64,000 nt of DNA from contig OY282560.1 of the NCBI GenBank assembly GCA_958295665.1, forward strand, positions 145,630,091 through 145,694,090, read 5' to 3'. The stretch comes from Tipula vernalis. Its lineage: Eukaryota; Arthropoda; Insecta; Diptera; Tipulidae. A program made the translations under genes and the position numbers. The notes under the pieces are model-generated. The model saw only the letters and a program-made list of their open reading frames with translations. It did not search any database and was not told the origin of the DNA. Each line of letters begins with the position of its first letter. Position 1 is the first letter of the stretch. This document shows positions 12,434-22,090 of this stretch, piece by piece.

Positions 12434-12446
12434 TGGTTGAGCCCCA
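12434..12446 (-). promoter_or_regulatory. Possible primer binding site
   Basis: Immediately inside the 5' LTR, in element orientation, the sequence is TGGGGCTCAACCA. It starts with the TGG that pairs with the CCA end of a tRNA. I cannot name the tRNA. The position, directly after ..CCTACA, is what supports it. Confidence 0.45.
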
Positions 12447-12711
12447 TGTAGGAATTTAAATGAGAAGTTAATAAAAACATAAATGAAAACGAACAATATT
12501 AAATGAAATTACATACATATGCTAAAAAATATCTTGTATTTTTAATTCCTCATGAACAAAATAAACAAACGTCTTATTCTTTTTTTATCCTCAATTCGAC
12601 TGCTCAATTTTATTTTTTTTCATCGCTTACTACCTCAGTCATTTTGTTTTATTTTCTTTGTCTTTTGTTGTTTTTTTTATATTTTATATTTAAACAGGGT
12701 GATCCATATCC

Positions 12712-12715
<4 letters not shown>
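12447..12715 (-). repeat. 5' LTR of the 9.7-12.7 kb gypsy-like element
   Basis: A 269-bp terminal repeat bounded by TGTAGG (at 12715 in element orientation) and CCTACA (at 12447). It is rich in A on the element strand. It is flanked outside by (TA)n and inside by the candidate primer site. Compared with the 3' LTR it keeps the extra GAAATTACATACATATGC block. Confidence 0.9.

Positions 12716-12773
<58 letters not shown>
12716..12773. repeat. (TA)n tract between two transposons
   Basis: About 58 bp of pure TA/AT dinucleotide between the gypsy-like LTR and the mariner-type element. Its position suggests it is the middle piece of the microsatellite that starts at 9362. Confidence 0.95.
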
Positions 12774-12774
<1 letters not shown>

Positions 12775-13750
12775 GCGGTGTCCCACTGGGAGTCCAAACG
12801 AGTACGGCGTGTAGCTGGATCAATATCATGATATCATGAAAAAAAGTCCACTACGCATATGCCCGGAAGTGAACCTTTGCCCACTTCAATTGCATTTCAA
12901 AATTGTTAGCATGGTACACTGCCTTGAATGATGTAAATGTCAATAACTCTTCGAAAAATTAAGATAACTCAATTGTTTTTCTATAATTTTAAAGGCACAT
13001 AGTGCTTCTTTCTTCTCTGGAAGTAGGAATATCATGCATCGTATTTTCCATAAAGACGGGGATATTTGAAAAGAGATATATATGGGGATATTTGAAAGGA
13101 GAAGTCTACAAAACAAACATTCAGATTAGGGAGCAGTTGGTTGATCGAATCAATAATGCCGGCAACAAAAGAAAATTTAGGAAATTGCAACATGGGTGCT
13201 GCCATTAAAAGACGACTGCAACTATGCTTGTTACAAAATGGATATCATTTTCAAAATTGTTTGTGAAGTTGAACTACATTGAAAAGTTAATGTAGTATCT
13301 CAAAAACTATACATGATTAGATAAAAAACGATGAAGCAATTTTTTATTAAATAGTCTATTAAATTTAAATTTGAAATAAAAAACCAAAATTATTAAGTGA
13401 GTTTTTCGAGAAAAAATGAGTTTAATGAATTATTTTGTTATTTCTCGCACAATTTTTTTTATTCCACAAATGTTTTCTTTATGGAAAATACGATGCATGA
13501 TATTCCTACTTCCAGAGAAAAAAGAAGCACTCTGTGCCTTTAAAATTATAGAAAAACAATTGGGTTACCTTAATTTTTAGAAGAGTTATTGGCATTTACA
13601 TTATTCAAGGCAGTGTACAATGCTAAAAATTTTGAAATGCAATTGAAGTGGGTAACGGTTCACTTCCGGGCATATGCGTAGTGGACTTTTTTTCATTATA
13701 TTAATTCAGCTACACGCCCTAGTCGTTTGAACTCGTCCCAGTGGGACACA

Positions 13751-13753
<3 letters not shown>
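12774..13753 (+). mobile_element. Tc1/mariner-type element with about 280-bp inverted repeats
   Basis: The left end reads CGCGGTGTCCCACTGGGA and the inverted right end CAGTGTGTCCCACTGGGA, each next to TA within TA repeats. The arms stay complementary for about 280 bp (12774-13056 against 13476-13753). Shared blocks include GGCGTGTAGCTG, CCACTACGCATATGCCCGG, the CACTTCAATTGCATTTC region and the GGAAGTAGGAATATCATGCAT region. Between the arms lies the C-terminal part of a transposase gene (13060-13266). It is therefore an internally deleted transposon with unusually long arms for this superfamily, or a fold-back rearranged copy. Confidence 0.85.
13060..13266 (+). pseudogene. C-terminal fragment of a Tc1/mariner transposase
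   Basis: The plus frame reads YIWGYLKGEVYKTN followed by EQLVDRINNA. After a frame change near 13185 it continues MGAAIKRRLQLCLLQNGYHF and stops at TGA 13264-13266. WGYLK..VY, a helical L..RI segment and a terminal RR..LCI..NG.HF are the usual end of DDE transposases of the Tc1/mariner group. The catalytic Asp residues lie upstream and are gone. It sits directly against the left arm. Confidence 0.8.

Positions 13754-13831
<78 letters not shown>
13754..13831. repeat. (TA)n tract right of the mariner-type element
   Basis: About 78 bp of TA dinucleotides, the right remainder of the split microsatellite. Confidence 0.95.
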
Positions 13832-13833
<2 letters not shown>

Positions 13834-16260
13834 GTATGTATATTGTTTTTAAAGATATGTAGAAAACTTTCATATAAACATTTTATAATATTGTAGCTTT
13901 TTTCATTCAAAAGCTTGAAGCTAAAAAACACCATTTTTACTATGGATTCCTATGGAAATCAGTGAAAAGTTATACCACTAAAAAAGCTCTGATTATACCC
14001 GTTCAATAAAAATGTCATCGATTTTTTTCGATGTTTGAGCAAAAATATCTTAGCCCAGAAGTAATATCTTGGCCCAAAGTAACAATAACTCAAACACAAT
14101 TACTTTTCAGAATTTCAAGGCCATACACGGGGCAGACAATTTAAAAGTGTTGACGAATTTTTCAAATTCACATGCAACTTACTCTGAAGATTTTGTATTT
14201 CTTCACGAAATTTATAGTAAATTTGACGGAAGTAGCTCAACATGAATCGACGACAATACACGATGGTCAAGAAATTAATTTGGAAATTGCAGCTGGAATT
14301 GTCAAGGATGAACCAATACCTATTGTTGCTCAAATTATAGGGGAGGCACCAACACTTAATTTGTAGGACTTCTAGTGATATTTGTAAATTTAGAAAATAA
14401 CGAAAGCGAGACTTTACAGATTAAGGATTTTTTGTGCAAAATAAAATCCCATAGAAAAAACGGCTAAACCTAAGCTTGTTTGTAATTACCTCAAAATTTT
14501 GGCAGGAAAACAAATACAAAAAAAAACACAGAAAGACCAGAGAAAGGAAGAAGGCAAACTGGAACGGAAAAGTGATGTATAAAAACAGATTAAATGAAGG
14601 AACGCTAATAGGGGGCTAATGGATCTTTCTTGTGGCATAAATAGCATGACAACAAAATTTTTGAACAGCATTGTGGTAGATGGACTTTGTTTTAAATGCG
14701 CGGGTACAATTAACAATACTACCTTGGAGTGTAATAGATGTACCAGGGGTTTGTATGTTAAGACTATAGAGAATCATGCCACTTCTAGCGAAAACGTTTT
14801 CACATGCAATATGAACCAAATATGTCGGGCGACGCCTTCTTGATTCATATACATTCTTTATGTAAGATAAAACAAACATTGGGCTACTATTGAGATTGCT
14901 AAATATAATCGAAGAAGCTCTAAAGATGTTGAATTTAAGAATTTAGTACCCCAACAAAGTTTTCAGTTTAACCGAATAAAATATACAATTTATTGACCAC
15001 AAAGTTCGACGATGTTTGAATAATTACCACTTCGGCTATAATACAACATAATGTGTAATCGCTTTATTCATCAAACCATGTACACTTTTGTTAAGTCCCA
15101 ATAAAACATAAATTCGCAATCTCACGTCCTATTGTTTTAATTATAATGTTGGTTATGACAGTAATATCGCCTGATATATAGTATGTACGTACGTAGGTAC
15201 AAGCATATATGTGTATATATAAAGCATTTTTCACGTATCCTACATACATTTTACCTTCAAGCACTGATGCCTTTGTGTGGTTAATTTTGAAACATAACCA
15301 AAAAAAAAAAAAAAAAATTGTAAATCCCCAAAAATTAAATATTCCGTTTGACCAAGATAAAAAAAATACCGAAAGCCCCTTATTTTTGGGCTGGATTAGG
15401 AAAGGTTTTTGTATTTTTGTGAAACATTTAACAAAAAAATAAAAAAACATGTAAAGAAAAAAATCTAAACAAAACAAGTCTTATATACCTGTACATATGT
15501 ATATGATTTATTTGGGAAATTTATTCCCCTAAAAACTACCCACATTCACTAAATATTGAATTAATTCATATAATGAATGTTAGTCCGACATTTGAATTTT
15601 TTTTTTGTTTTGAAACTAAACTATTGTTGACTAACCATAAAATCAAATTAAATTAATCTAATCTATTGATTTAGTGTGGAGAGGTCAATAAGCTATGTTT
15701 GTGCATATTGGTCAATAGATGCAAAAAAATGTAGGTAGGTGTAAAAAATTTGGCAATGATAAGCATATTAGGGGATGGCAATAAGCCATCAAAGCTACCA
15801 AAATAAATATGTACTACTGGCTAGGAAGTGTTCAACTGTACCAAATAATTATATTGATCAAAATTTATAAATAGAGATAATTTAAAAAAATTAAAAACTT
15901 TAAGAATTCAATTTAAATTGTAACTTTTACAAAGTTTGAAAGTTTTTTTTTTAGTTTTTGTTTAATTGTTATTCTGTCTTTGTTAGATTCTATTGAATAC
16001 TTTGTACTTTAACGTCTTACTAAAGTTTTCGTTAGTCTAAGAAATGTTTGCGCTTCTTTTCATTTTCTTACACTTAAAAAGCTTGCATTTATTTTGTAAA
16101 AAAAATTATAAAGTTGATTGTTGCAATTTATCTTTACCTTTTATAGTAAATTGCATTTTTTACCGTTATAAAGAAAATATTTAATTATACAATATTAGAT
16201 ATGCGAAAGACTGCTAGAGATAAATAATACATTACGAGTATTTCAGCTTGTATGGAAGAA
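13832..16260. other. Unassigned region
   Basis: Several short frames exist (plus 14172-14366; minus 14616-14879; minus 15091-15477) but none has a motif I recognise. The last is built from A/T homopolymers. A long A tract lies at about 15300-15317 and TATATGTGTATATA-like microsatellite near 15206. AT-rich filler continues to 16260. Confidence 0.5.
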
Positions 16261-16885
16261 CTTTTGGCGGAATAATAAACTCTTGTTTCCTTTACGAAAG
16301 ATGATTTTTCAAAAGAAAAATAGTTTTCGTCTTCTAGCGAATTGTAGTATAAGTGATTTTCCGGATTTTGTTGAGGAAATCCTAGAATGGGGCCACCAAA
16401 ATGTTCTATGTCTTAAGTGAGCAGATGATACGTGAACTATTTTGGCGTCCATGACGAAATATTCCTAAGATCTGCATTAAGTGGTTGTGTACTAATATAC
16501 AGTTGCAAATCATCAGCGTAAAGATGAAATCGAATATGGCACGGATGGAAAAAAGTAAAGGGCCTAAAATTAATCCCTGAGACACTCCAGTAATTACATT
16601 ACTTATGCCAGATAGATCATCACCGAGCGGTGCACATATGCAGTAGTAGTACTATGGCCAAGTCAATGACTTCTTCAGTTGGCGTACATTAAATATCAAG
16701 GTTTAATCTATTTTTAGCTTGATTGATGCATTTGTTATCAAAATCGAGCTCTAATTCAAACCTTTTATATTTTTTGTAAGCCAAATCTCTACGTTGCATT
16801 AAATTCAAAATATGTGCATTTAACCATGGTGCAGTGGGACATTTATTTCTACTTCTTTTACAAGGCACATAAATAATATCTAATC
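16261..16885 (-). pseudogene. Non-LTR retrotransposon (jockey/CR1-like) fragment
   Basis: Reading down from 16885, the minus strand gives VPCKRSRNKCPTAPW then LMQRRDLAYKKYKRFELELD and NQAKNRLNLDI. This is the linker between endonuclease and reverse transcriptase in jockey/CR1-like LINEs. After a gap of about 70 bp follows GVSQGLILGPLLFSI and, one frame over, HLYADDLQLYI, the RT boxes with the catalytic YADD near 16505-16516. The RT segment between linker and GVSQG is deleted, and the product is frameshifted several times. Minus-strand frames at 16858-17300 (Ser/Thr-rich, unrecognised) may be the same element's upstream part, but I see no endonuclease motif there. Confidence 0.8.
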
Positions 16886-17513
16886 CTTAAGGTATTGAAT
16901 TCAAAAACTAGAAATTTAGAAAGGTGTAACAACTCAGGAAAATGTTTTGTACTACAAATTGGTTTGGTACTCTGACGTTGAGGAAGCTTTTTATTAACCT
17001 CAGGCACAACAGCACTGGAATTGACTGAAGGTGATGTCACATCAGCAAAGATTCTGATAGAGAAAGAATTATCATTTCACCGGATTCAGTACAATAATCT
17101 GTCGTATTGTTCTCTACCAAAACAGAATTCATACTGCTAACATCAATAACCGTATTTGCACGGGCTGTCTTAGTTTTAACGGCACAAAGGTCAGTAGGTA
17201 TCTCCGTTGTACAAACTTGATCCGTGTCAATAGCAAGACGGCCATCTTCAACCTCAATTTTATCAACTCGACCAATTGGCTGACTTACAATATTTGTCAA
17301 TTCACGTCGTAATATTTGTCAATTCACATAGTTTGGAGTTTAGTGATATAAGCAAAACCAATAAATGTTTTTAAAGCCGCTTATGCAGCTTTCCTCAAAC
17401 TCACAACTTTCTTGCATAAATCACTCCAAACTAAAAAGTTCTCACTTGCAGTGGCTAAATCACACTTCATACACTTACCTAGGATTTACATGATTGTTTT
17501 TTTCGTTTGTGAA

Positions 17514-17686
17514 TTCTGGGACCTAACTATGCAATTCGACGACTATTTTCGACGGCTTCGTTTTGTATAAGGAGATGCAAGAAGGAAAAAGAAAACGATA
17601 GTTATTGTTTTCCTTTTTCTTCCTGTACTTTCTAATATAAAACGATAGCCGTCGAAAATTGTCATCGAATTGCATAGTTAGGCCTC
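17514..17686. mobile_element. Palindromic MITE-like element, 173 bp
   Basis: The left half CTGGGACCTAACTATGCAATTCG pairs with CGAATTGCATAGTTAGGCCTCTG at the right end. Pairing continues inwards through GACGGCTTCGTTTTGTATA, with a gap, to the core AGGAAAAAGAAAACgatagttattGTTTTCCTTTTTCTTCCT. Almost the full length can fold into one hairpin. No clear target duplication was seen. Confidence 0.75.
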
Positions 17687-18289
17687 TGTTGTTTTGTCGT
17701 TTTTAGTAGTTGTTGTTGTTTTTTGACCACAGAAACACACCAACTCCATACAAAATTATCATCGACGTTAGTCAAGTTTTCTACCAATGCAATGTATATT
17801 TTGTAAATTTGTAGAGCCATTGTTGTAGTGCCAGAAACAACCATAATATGTCTGCGGTAGTATTTTTGGTTGTTTTTTTGATTGTGAATTCAAAACTTAT
17901 CGATTTATATCGACATCGAAATTTATTTTGACATTTTGACATTTTTTAATTATTTATTGCACGCAAATAAAATTGTTTCACTTATAATATTTTGATATTA
18001 TGATTTATTTAAATTTATTTGAGATATTTATACGTAAAATATTTATCAAATCATAAATTTCAAAAAAACGATAAAAAACAAAACGTTCAGTTTGCAAAAT
18101 TTAAATTAGAAATTTAGTTTTTGTTGTTGTTTTACGATATTAAAAAACAACAGGAAAAAAAATCATTCATGTAAATAAAGCATTACAAAAAATAAAAAAA
18201 ATGATGAACACAACAAATACCAAAATTTCACTAATAACACGGACAGGCATGCAAAAAAAGGGTTAAACATTATTTTTTGTTTTATTGAC
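17687..18289. other. Unassigned AT-rich spacer
   Basis: TTGTTGTTG and A/T-rich words. I see no coding segment. Confidence 0.5.
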
Positions 18290-18473
18290 CAGTCGTATCC
18301 GAAGTAATTTTTGGTGCCCAGAATTACCCTATATGGCGACAGAATTACCATATTACGTCAGGTTTTTGAGATATTCTAACCTAAAAGTGTCAAAAAGCGT
18401 GTTTTTGTTACTTTTGCACTTGAAATAATTCAAAACTAAAATGAGATAGGGAAAGTTTGAAAACCAAGCTAAT

Positions 18474-18553
18474 ATAAGCTCATCAGTTCGAAACTGGATT
18501 GAATTCTCTTACAATCTTCGGAACATATTAAAATCATATAAATTAAAAATTAA
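18474..18553 (+). repeat. Direct repeat, copy 1 (about 79 bp)
   Basis: ATAAGCTCATCAGTTCGAAA...TTAAAAATTAA; repeated nearly exactly at 18912-18991 with one TCT/TAT change. The stretch between the copies contains GTCCAGTCGCCGCGGCCTGATGAG, and its CTGATGAG is complementary to the CTCATCAG in the repeat. Confidence 0.85.
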
Positions 18554-18911
18554 ATAAATAGAATTCTATCTATTAGTCGGTTTCGTTCAATGATTGTTCG
18601 TAAATACTAATATATTTCTCGTGTTAATCGAAACACACTTAAAATGGTCTAAACACCGGTAGCATGTTAGAAATTACATGAATTAATTAAACATTCAAAA
18701 AAAAAATAATTAAAAAAGTAAAATTAGCTTACACAGAAATAGAGCTGTGTGAATGTCGTGAAGAAGAAACAATTGTAAGAGAATTTATATCTGTATTAGT
18801 ATGATTCGCTAGTACATAACGCACAGTACATTATGTATATATAGAATGTAAATTGTGGTATAATCAGTCCAGTCGCCGCGGCCTGATGAGAAGATTGATT
18901 TTTTCATAATC

Positions 18912-18991
18912 ATAAGCTCATCAGTTCGAAACTGGATTGAATTCTATTACAATCTTCGGAACATATTAAAATCATATAAATTAAAAATTAA
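18912..18991 (+). repeat. Direct repeat, copy 2 (about 79 bp)
   Basis: The second copy of the 18474-18553 repeat, almost identical to it, inside the same large inverted-repeat element. The high identity against the degenerate surroundings suggests a recent duplication. Confidence 0.85.
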
Positions 18992-19968
18992 CAAATTCTC
19001 TTCAGCTTGTATTTCTTCTCATTTTAAAACTAAATGATATGCAGATTTGGCGTTACTTTACTTTACGTATACATCGAGAAAATCAGGTAAGGAGTATATA
19101 TTTTGAAAATTTTTGAATGTAGGATTGTGCATCTGTAGTTTTTAGGAGGGGGGAAGCCAAATTTCCCCGGAAAATTTCCACTTTTTCATTTTTTTTTTTT
19201 CAAAATAAGGTAAAATGTAAATTTGTTGTCGTTAGGATTGTGAATCTATAAATTTTAGAAGGTGCAAACCAAATTTTACGAGAAAATGTATCTCATTTTC
19301 CACGAGTATTTGTAATAATTTTAATTACTTCGTCAACCTTGCAGACACAGATCAAAGAGTTTTTTTCGCCCTTATCGCTTCTTCTGATAGTACCACAAAT
19401 GTTAAAAAAATCCACTTTTGTAAATATAACAATTTTTTTAATGTAATTTTAATTCGTTGTATACTTTAGAGTATGGGGGCTGCCGCCCCCCAAACCACCG
19501 CTTATTCTTCCTGTTTCAATTTTTATTTACAATTTGCATTGTCGAAAAATTGTTAAGATACAATCCTAATATCAAAATTTCTATAAAAATTGCACATTTT
19601 TACGTATTTTGAATAAAATAATACACAAATATTTCAACTAAAAAGTGAAAATTTTACCGGAAAATGAGGTAATTTTCCGGTGAAATTTGGCTTCCCGCTC
19701 CTAAAAACTATAGATGCACAATCCTACATTTAAAAATTTCCAAAATATATACTGTTAGCAGCAGATTCTTATATTTCTAATGTTTCTGTAGTTGTAGATT
19801 TTGGTACGCTAAATAAGATCCCGTTGTTGCATTGCCCTAACTCTTATTGGCCTTGAGTTATTTCAAGTGCAAAAGTGCCAAAAACACGCTTTTTGATACC
19901 TGGCATGACAGGGTAATTCTACTTTGGATACACGACTATTTTTAAAAAAAAAAAAAAAAATCCATGCA

Positions 19969-20521
19969 AGGGGTCAATTCTCTCTGCGTGAAAAGTATAA
20001 TGAAAGGTATTTTGAAAAGGAAAAAATGACGTCAAATAAATCTATAAAAACTAAATTTGTATTTTTGGCATTAAATGTGCATTAAAACTGCAATATTAAC
20101 TAATAATTAAACTTAACTAATAAGTATGTAAATCTATTAAAAACTATTCCGTTTATTTACGAAAAGCCTCCAAATAATTATTGAATTTTGGTCATTTTTA
20201 TAATGTATTTTATATTTTGTCTGGCAAAGGCAATGACGAAAACTGACTAACTAAATCTACTTTATCGTTTATTTAGCTAATATTTAAACCAATTGCTGTA
20301 TCATCTAGCGGAAATCTATTTGAAACTCGATAAAACGTCTGTTTATAGTGTAGCTTACTATGAAGCTATTAATCAGCGTTTTTTCACGATTCGTTTTCAT
20401 TTGGACATCGTGAATCGCTTACTGTCGTTGTGTGAAATGTTATAAATGAAAAAGACTTGATGGAAACAAAATGAAAACATTTTGTTCATTAGGTTTTTTC
20501 ATAGAACGAGAATTGACCCCT
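19969..20521. mobile_element. MITE family A, full-length copy, 553 bp
   Basis: Ends are AGGGGTCAATTCTC and GAGAATTGACCCCT, a perfect 14-bp terminal inverted repeat; beyond it the similarity is partial (TGAAAA). The interior is AT-rich with CTGTATCATCTAGCGGAAATC and GTGTAGCTTACTA landmarks. Two further copies lie at 26140-26398 and, inverted, at 26400-26925. No target duplication is obvious. It encodes nothing. Confidence 0.85.
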
Positions 20522-20988
20522 AAGCCTGTGTAAGTAACACTATATACACAACTATGTATACAATAAAGGTTTTATGGTGTATTTATGTGTATTTATAAGA
20601 ATTATAACACCATAAATTATGAAAAACTACACAGTTTTAATCTATGTAGCGTCTAGCTTCTTTATATTTTTCTTATTTGGTTACATAGTTTTTGATAATA
20701 ACCATTGTGGTTTCTCATTGTGTGCATACGCTGTATTTCGAGATGATGAACAAAAATGTCCGAAATGAATTTTTTCTTGAAACAGCGCACTAAAGTAAAA
20801 TTTTAACATCAGCAAAAATGTATTTTGCTGGCGAGTCATATGCGATGACGTTTGGTGGTGAGAAACTTTGCTACTGCATTCAAGACGCATAGTCGGTATT
20901 GCAGACCAATGTTTTGTACGTAGGTACTAAATTGCAGCTAATAGATTGCGAAATTAGTTCAAAAACGTTTCGTTAGTTTCGCTAGGCT
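20522..20988. other. Unassigned spacer
   Basis: AT-rich sequence with one short minus-strand frame (20681-20890) that I do not recognise. Confidence 0.5.
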
Positions 20989-21547
20989 GTGTACAAAAAC
21001 GTTTTTTTACATTTTTTTATATGGAGTTTTGCTCAAAACAGCTATCATAAAATTGAGACAAATTGAATAAAAAATACCACCATAACAAGTTTAGAATAAC
21101 AATAATAATTTACAGTAGATTAATACGTGTAATTTGCAAAGGGAATAATCCACAACCCTTTTATATCCAGGAAAACGATAAATTAAAACAGCTAATTTTG
21201 ACATATTTATAGCTGATTTACTAACTAAACTTATTATTAAATTTAGATTTTTCGATGCAACTTACCAACGTTTCTCTTAATAAAAGAAATTAAATTCAAA
21301 AATCTCTCAAATCCCATATTTTACTTGCTAATAAATTTTCAAAACAATGGACGTAACCTCACAAAATACGGAAAGTTTGCACATTTTTATTTGTAAGATA
21401 TTAAATATGCTAAATAGTATTTCAATTTTTTAATGTAACCTTCAACGTTTTTTCAAGATAAATTTAATTCACAATTTTGCAATTTTAATGGACATGTTTT
21501 TACCAAAACTCCATATAAAACAAATGTAAACAAACAATTTTCTACAC
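20989..21547. mobile_element. MITE-like element B, about 559 bp
   Basis: The left end GTGTACAAAAACGTTTTTTTACA and the inverted right end GTGTAGAAAATTGTTTGTTTACA match. Both are followed by TTTATATGGAGTTTTG, giving terminal inverted repeats of about 42 bp with some mismatches. The interior is AT-rich and non-coding. It lies beside, and may truncate, the 3' LTR of the next gypsy element. No clear target duplication. Confidence 0.7.
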
Positions 21548-21810
21548 GGACTTGCGCCTCTTGCGAAAATCTATATATTATATCTTATCTCATAAATATA
21601 TTTTGTACGCACGTTTATTATATCTTATTTATTTATATTAAAAACAATGGCAATTACATCCGCATGGTGGAACCCTATTATAAGGCTGAAGTACAGAATG
21701 AATTTTAATTTAGGAGGATGAACAAATATCATTCCCAACAAACACGATGCGCCGTAACCCAATGTACATAAAACATTGGTCGTGACATCTAATTTATTTG
21801 AAACATGACA
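21548..21810 (-). repeat. 3' LTR (start) of the 21.8-26.0 kb gypsy element
   Basis: In element orientation the LTR begins at 21810 with TGTCATGTTTC directly after the polypurine tract. It contains AATAAATAAG and AATAAACG polyadenylation-like signals near 21610-21640. Its far end is not defined because MITE B adjoins at 21547 and no 5' LTR survives for comparison. Confidence 0.6.
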
Positions 21811-21824
21811 TTTCTTCCCCTCTT
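21811..21824 (-). promoter_or_regulatory. Polypurine tract
   Basis: In element orientation AAGAGGGGAAGAAA immediately precedes TGTCATG. Position and composition match the plus-strand primer of LTR retroelements. Confidence 0.8.
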
Positions 21825-22090
21825 ACAAAGTTCCAAATTATAATTTTAATATCTAATTCATTTACTAACTTAACAATGTATGGTAACCTATCTAAACTAC
21901 AAAATATCAATTATATTTCATTTGTGTATTTGATATAAGAACTTACTTAATTGTATATAATAAACCATTTATTTTTATTTTTTTATCATAAGTGTACATA
22001 TTTACTTTGAATTCCTTATCTGCAAGTCAAAAATTATAAATCGAGTTTAATTGGGGTTCTACGTACTCTATCCGACCTTCTAACTGCCGG

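Larger units (their letters stand above)
9692..12715 (-). mobile_element. Internally deleted Ty3/gypsy-type LTR retrotransposon, 3.0 kb, with both LTRs
   Basis: The element is oriented on the minus strand. Its two LTRs (12447-12715 upstream, 9692-9920 downstream) share nearly the same sequence apart from a roughly 44-bp gap in the downstream copy. The LTR is bounded by TGTAGG...CCTACA, and the upstream one is followed by TGGGGCTCAACCA as possible primer binding site. Internal coding order is gag, protease, RT remnant, RNase H. The RT palm, the RT/RNase H link and the whole integrase are missing, so it cannot be autonomous. Both outer ends lie in AT repeats, so a target duplication cannot be read. 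Preference for TATATA targets is known in the 17.6/297 group of gypsy elements. Confidence 0.9.
18291..19937. mobile_element. Large inverted-repeat element with nested palindrome
   Basis: The left end AGTCGTATCCGAAGTA..TTTTTGGTGCCCAGAATTACCCT and the inverted right end AGTCGTGTATCCAAAGTAGAATTACCCTG are related. The arms also share CAAAAAGCGTGTTTTTG and CTTTTGCACTTGAAATAA (18390-18430 against 19857-19896). A second inverted pair sits inside (19093-19290 against 19545-19751), with ATGTAGGATTGTGCATCT..AGTTTTTAGGAG and AAGCCAAATTTC blocks. A 79-bp direct duplication is found between the outer left arm and the inner palindrome. No open frame is recognised. It is probably a composite of two fold-back elements. 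Confidence 0.7.

Noticed and set aside
14616..14879. Overlapping frames with Cys-rich (plus) or Arg-rich (minus) content
   Set aside because: The Cys spacing (CFKC...C..C) does not form a recognisable zinc finger, and no homologous family could be named.
15091..15477. 128-residue minus-strand frame rich in Phe/Lys
   Set aside because: It is driven by long A/T tracts (15300-15317 and others) and shows no domain.
18880..18935. Possible hammerhead ribozyme (CTGATGAG ... CGAAAC)
   Set aside because: The CTGATGAG pairs fully with the CTCATCAG just before CGAAAC, so the conserved core would be buried in a helix. No helix III plus cleavage site was found.
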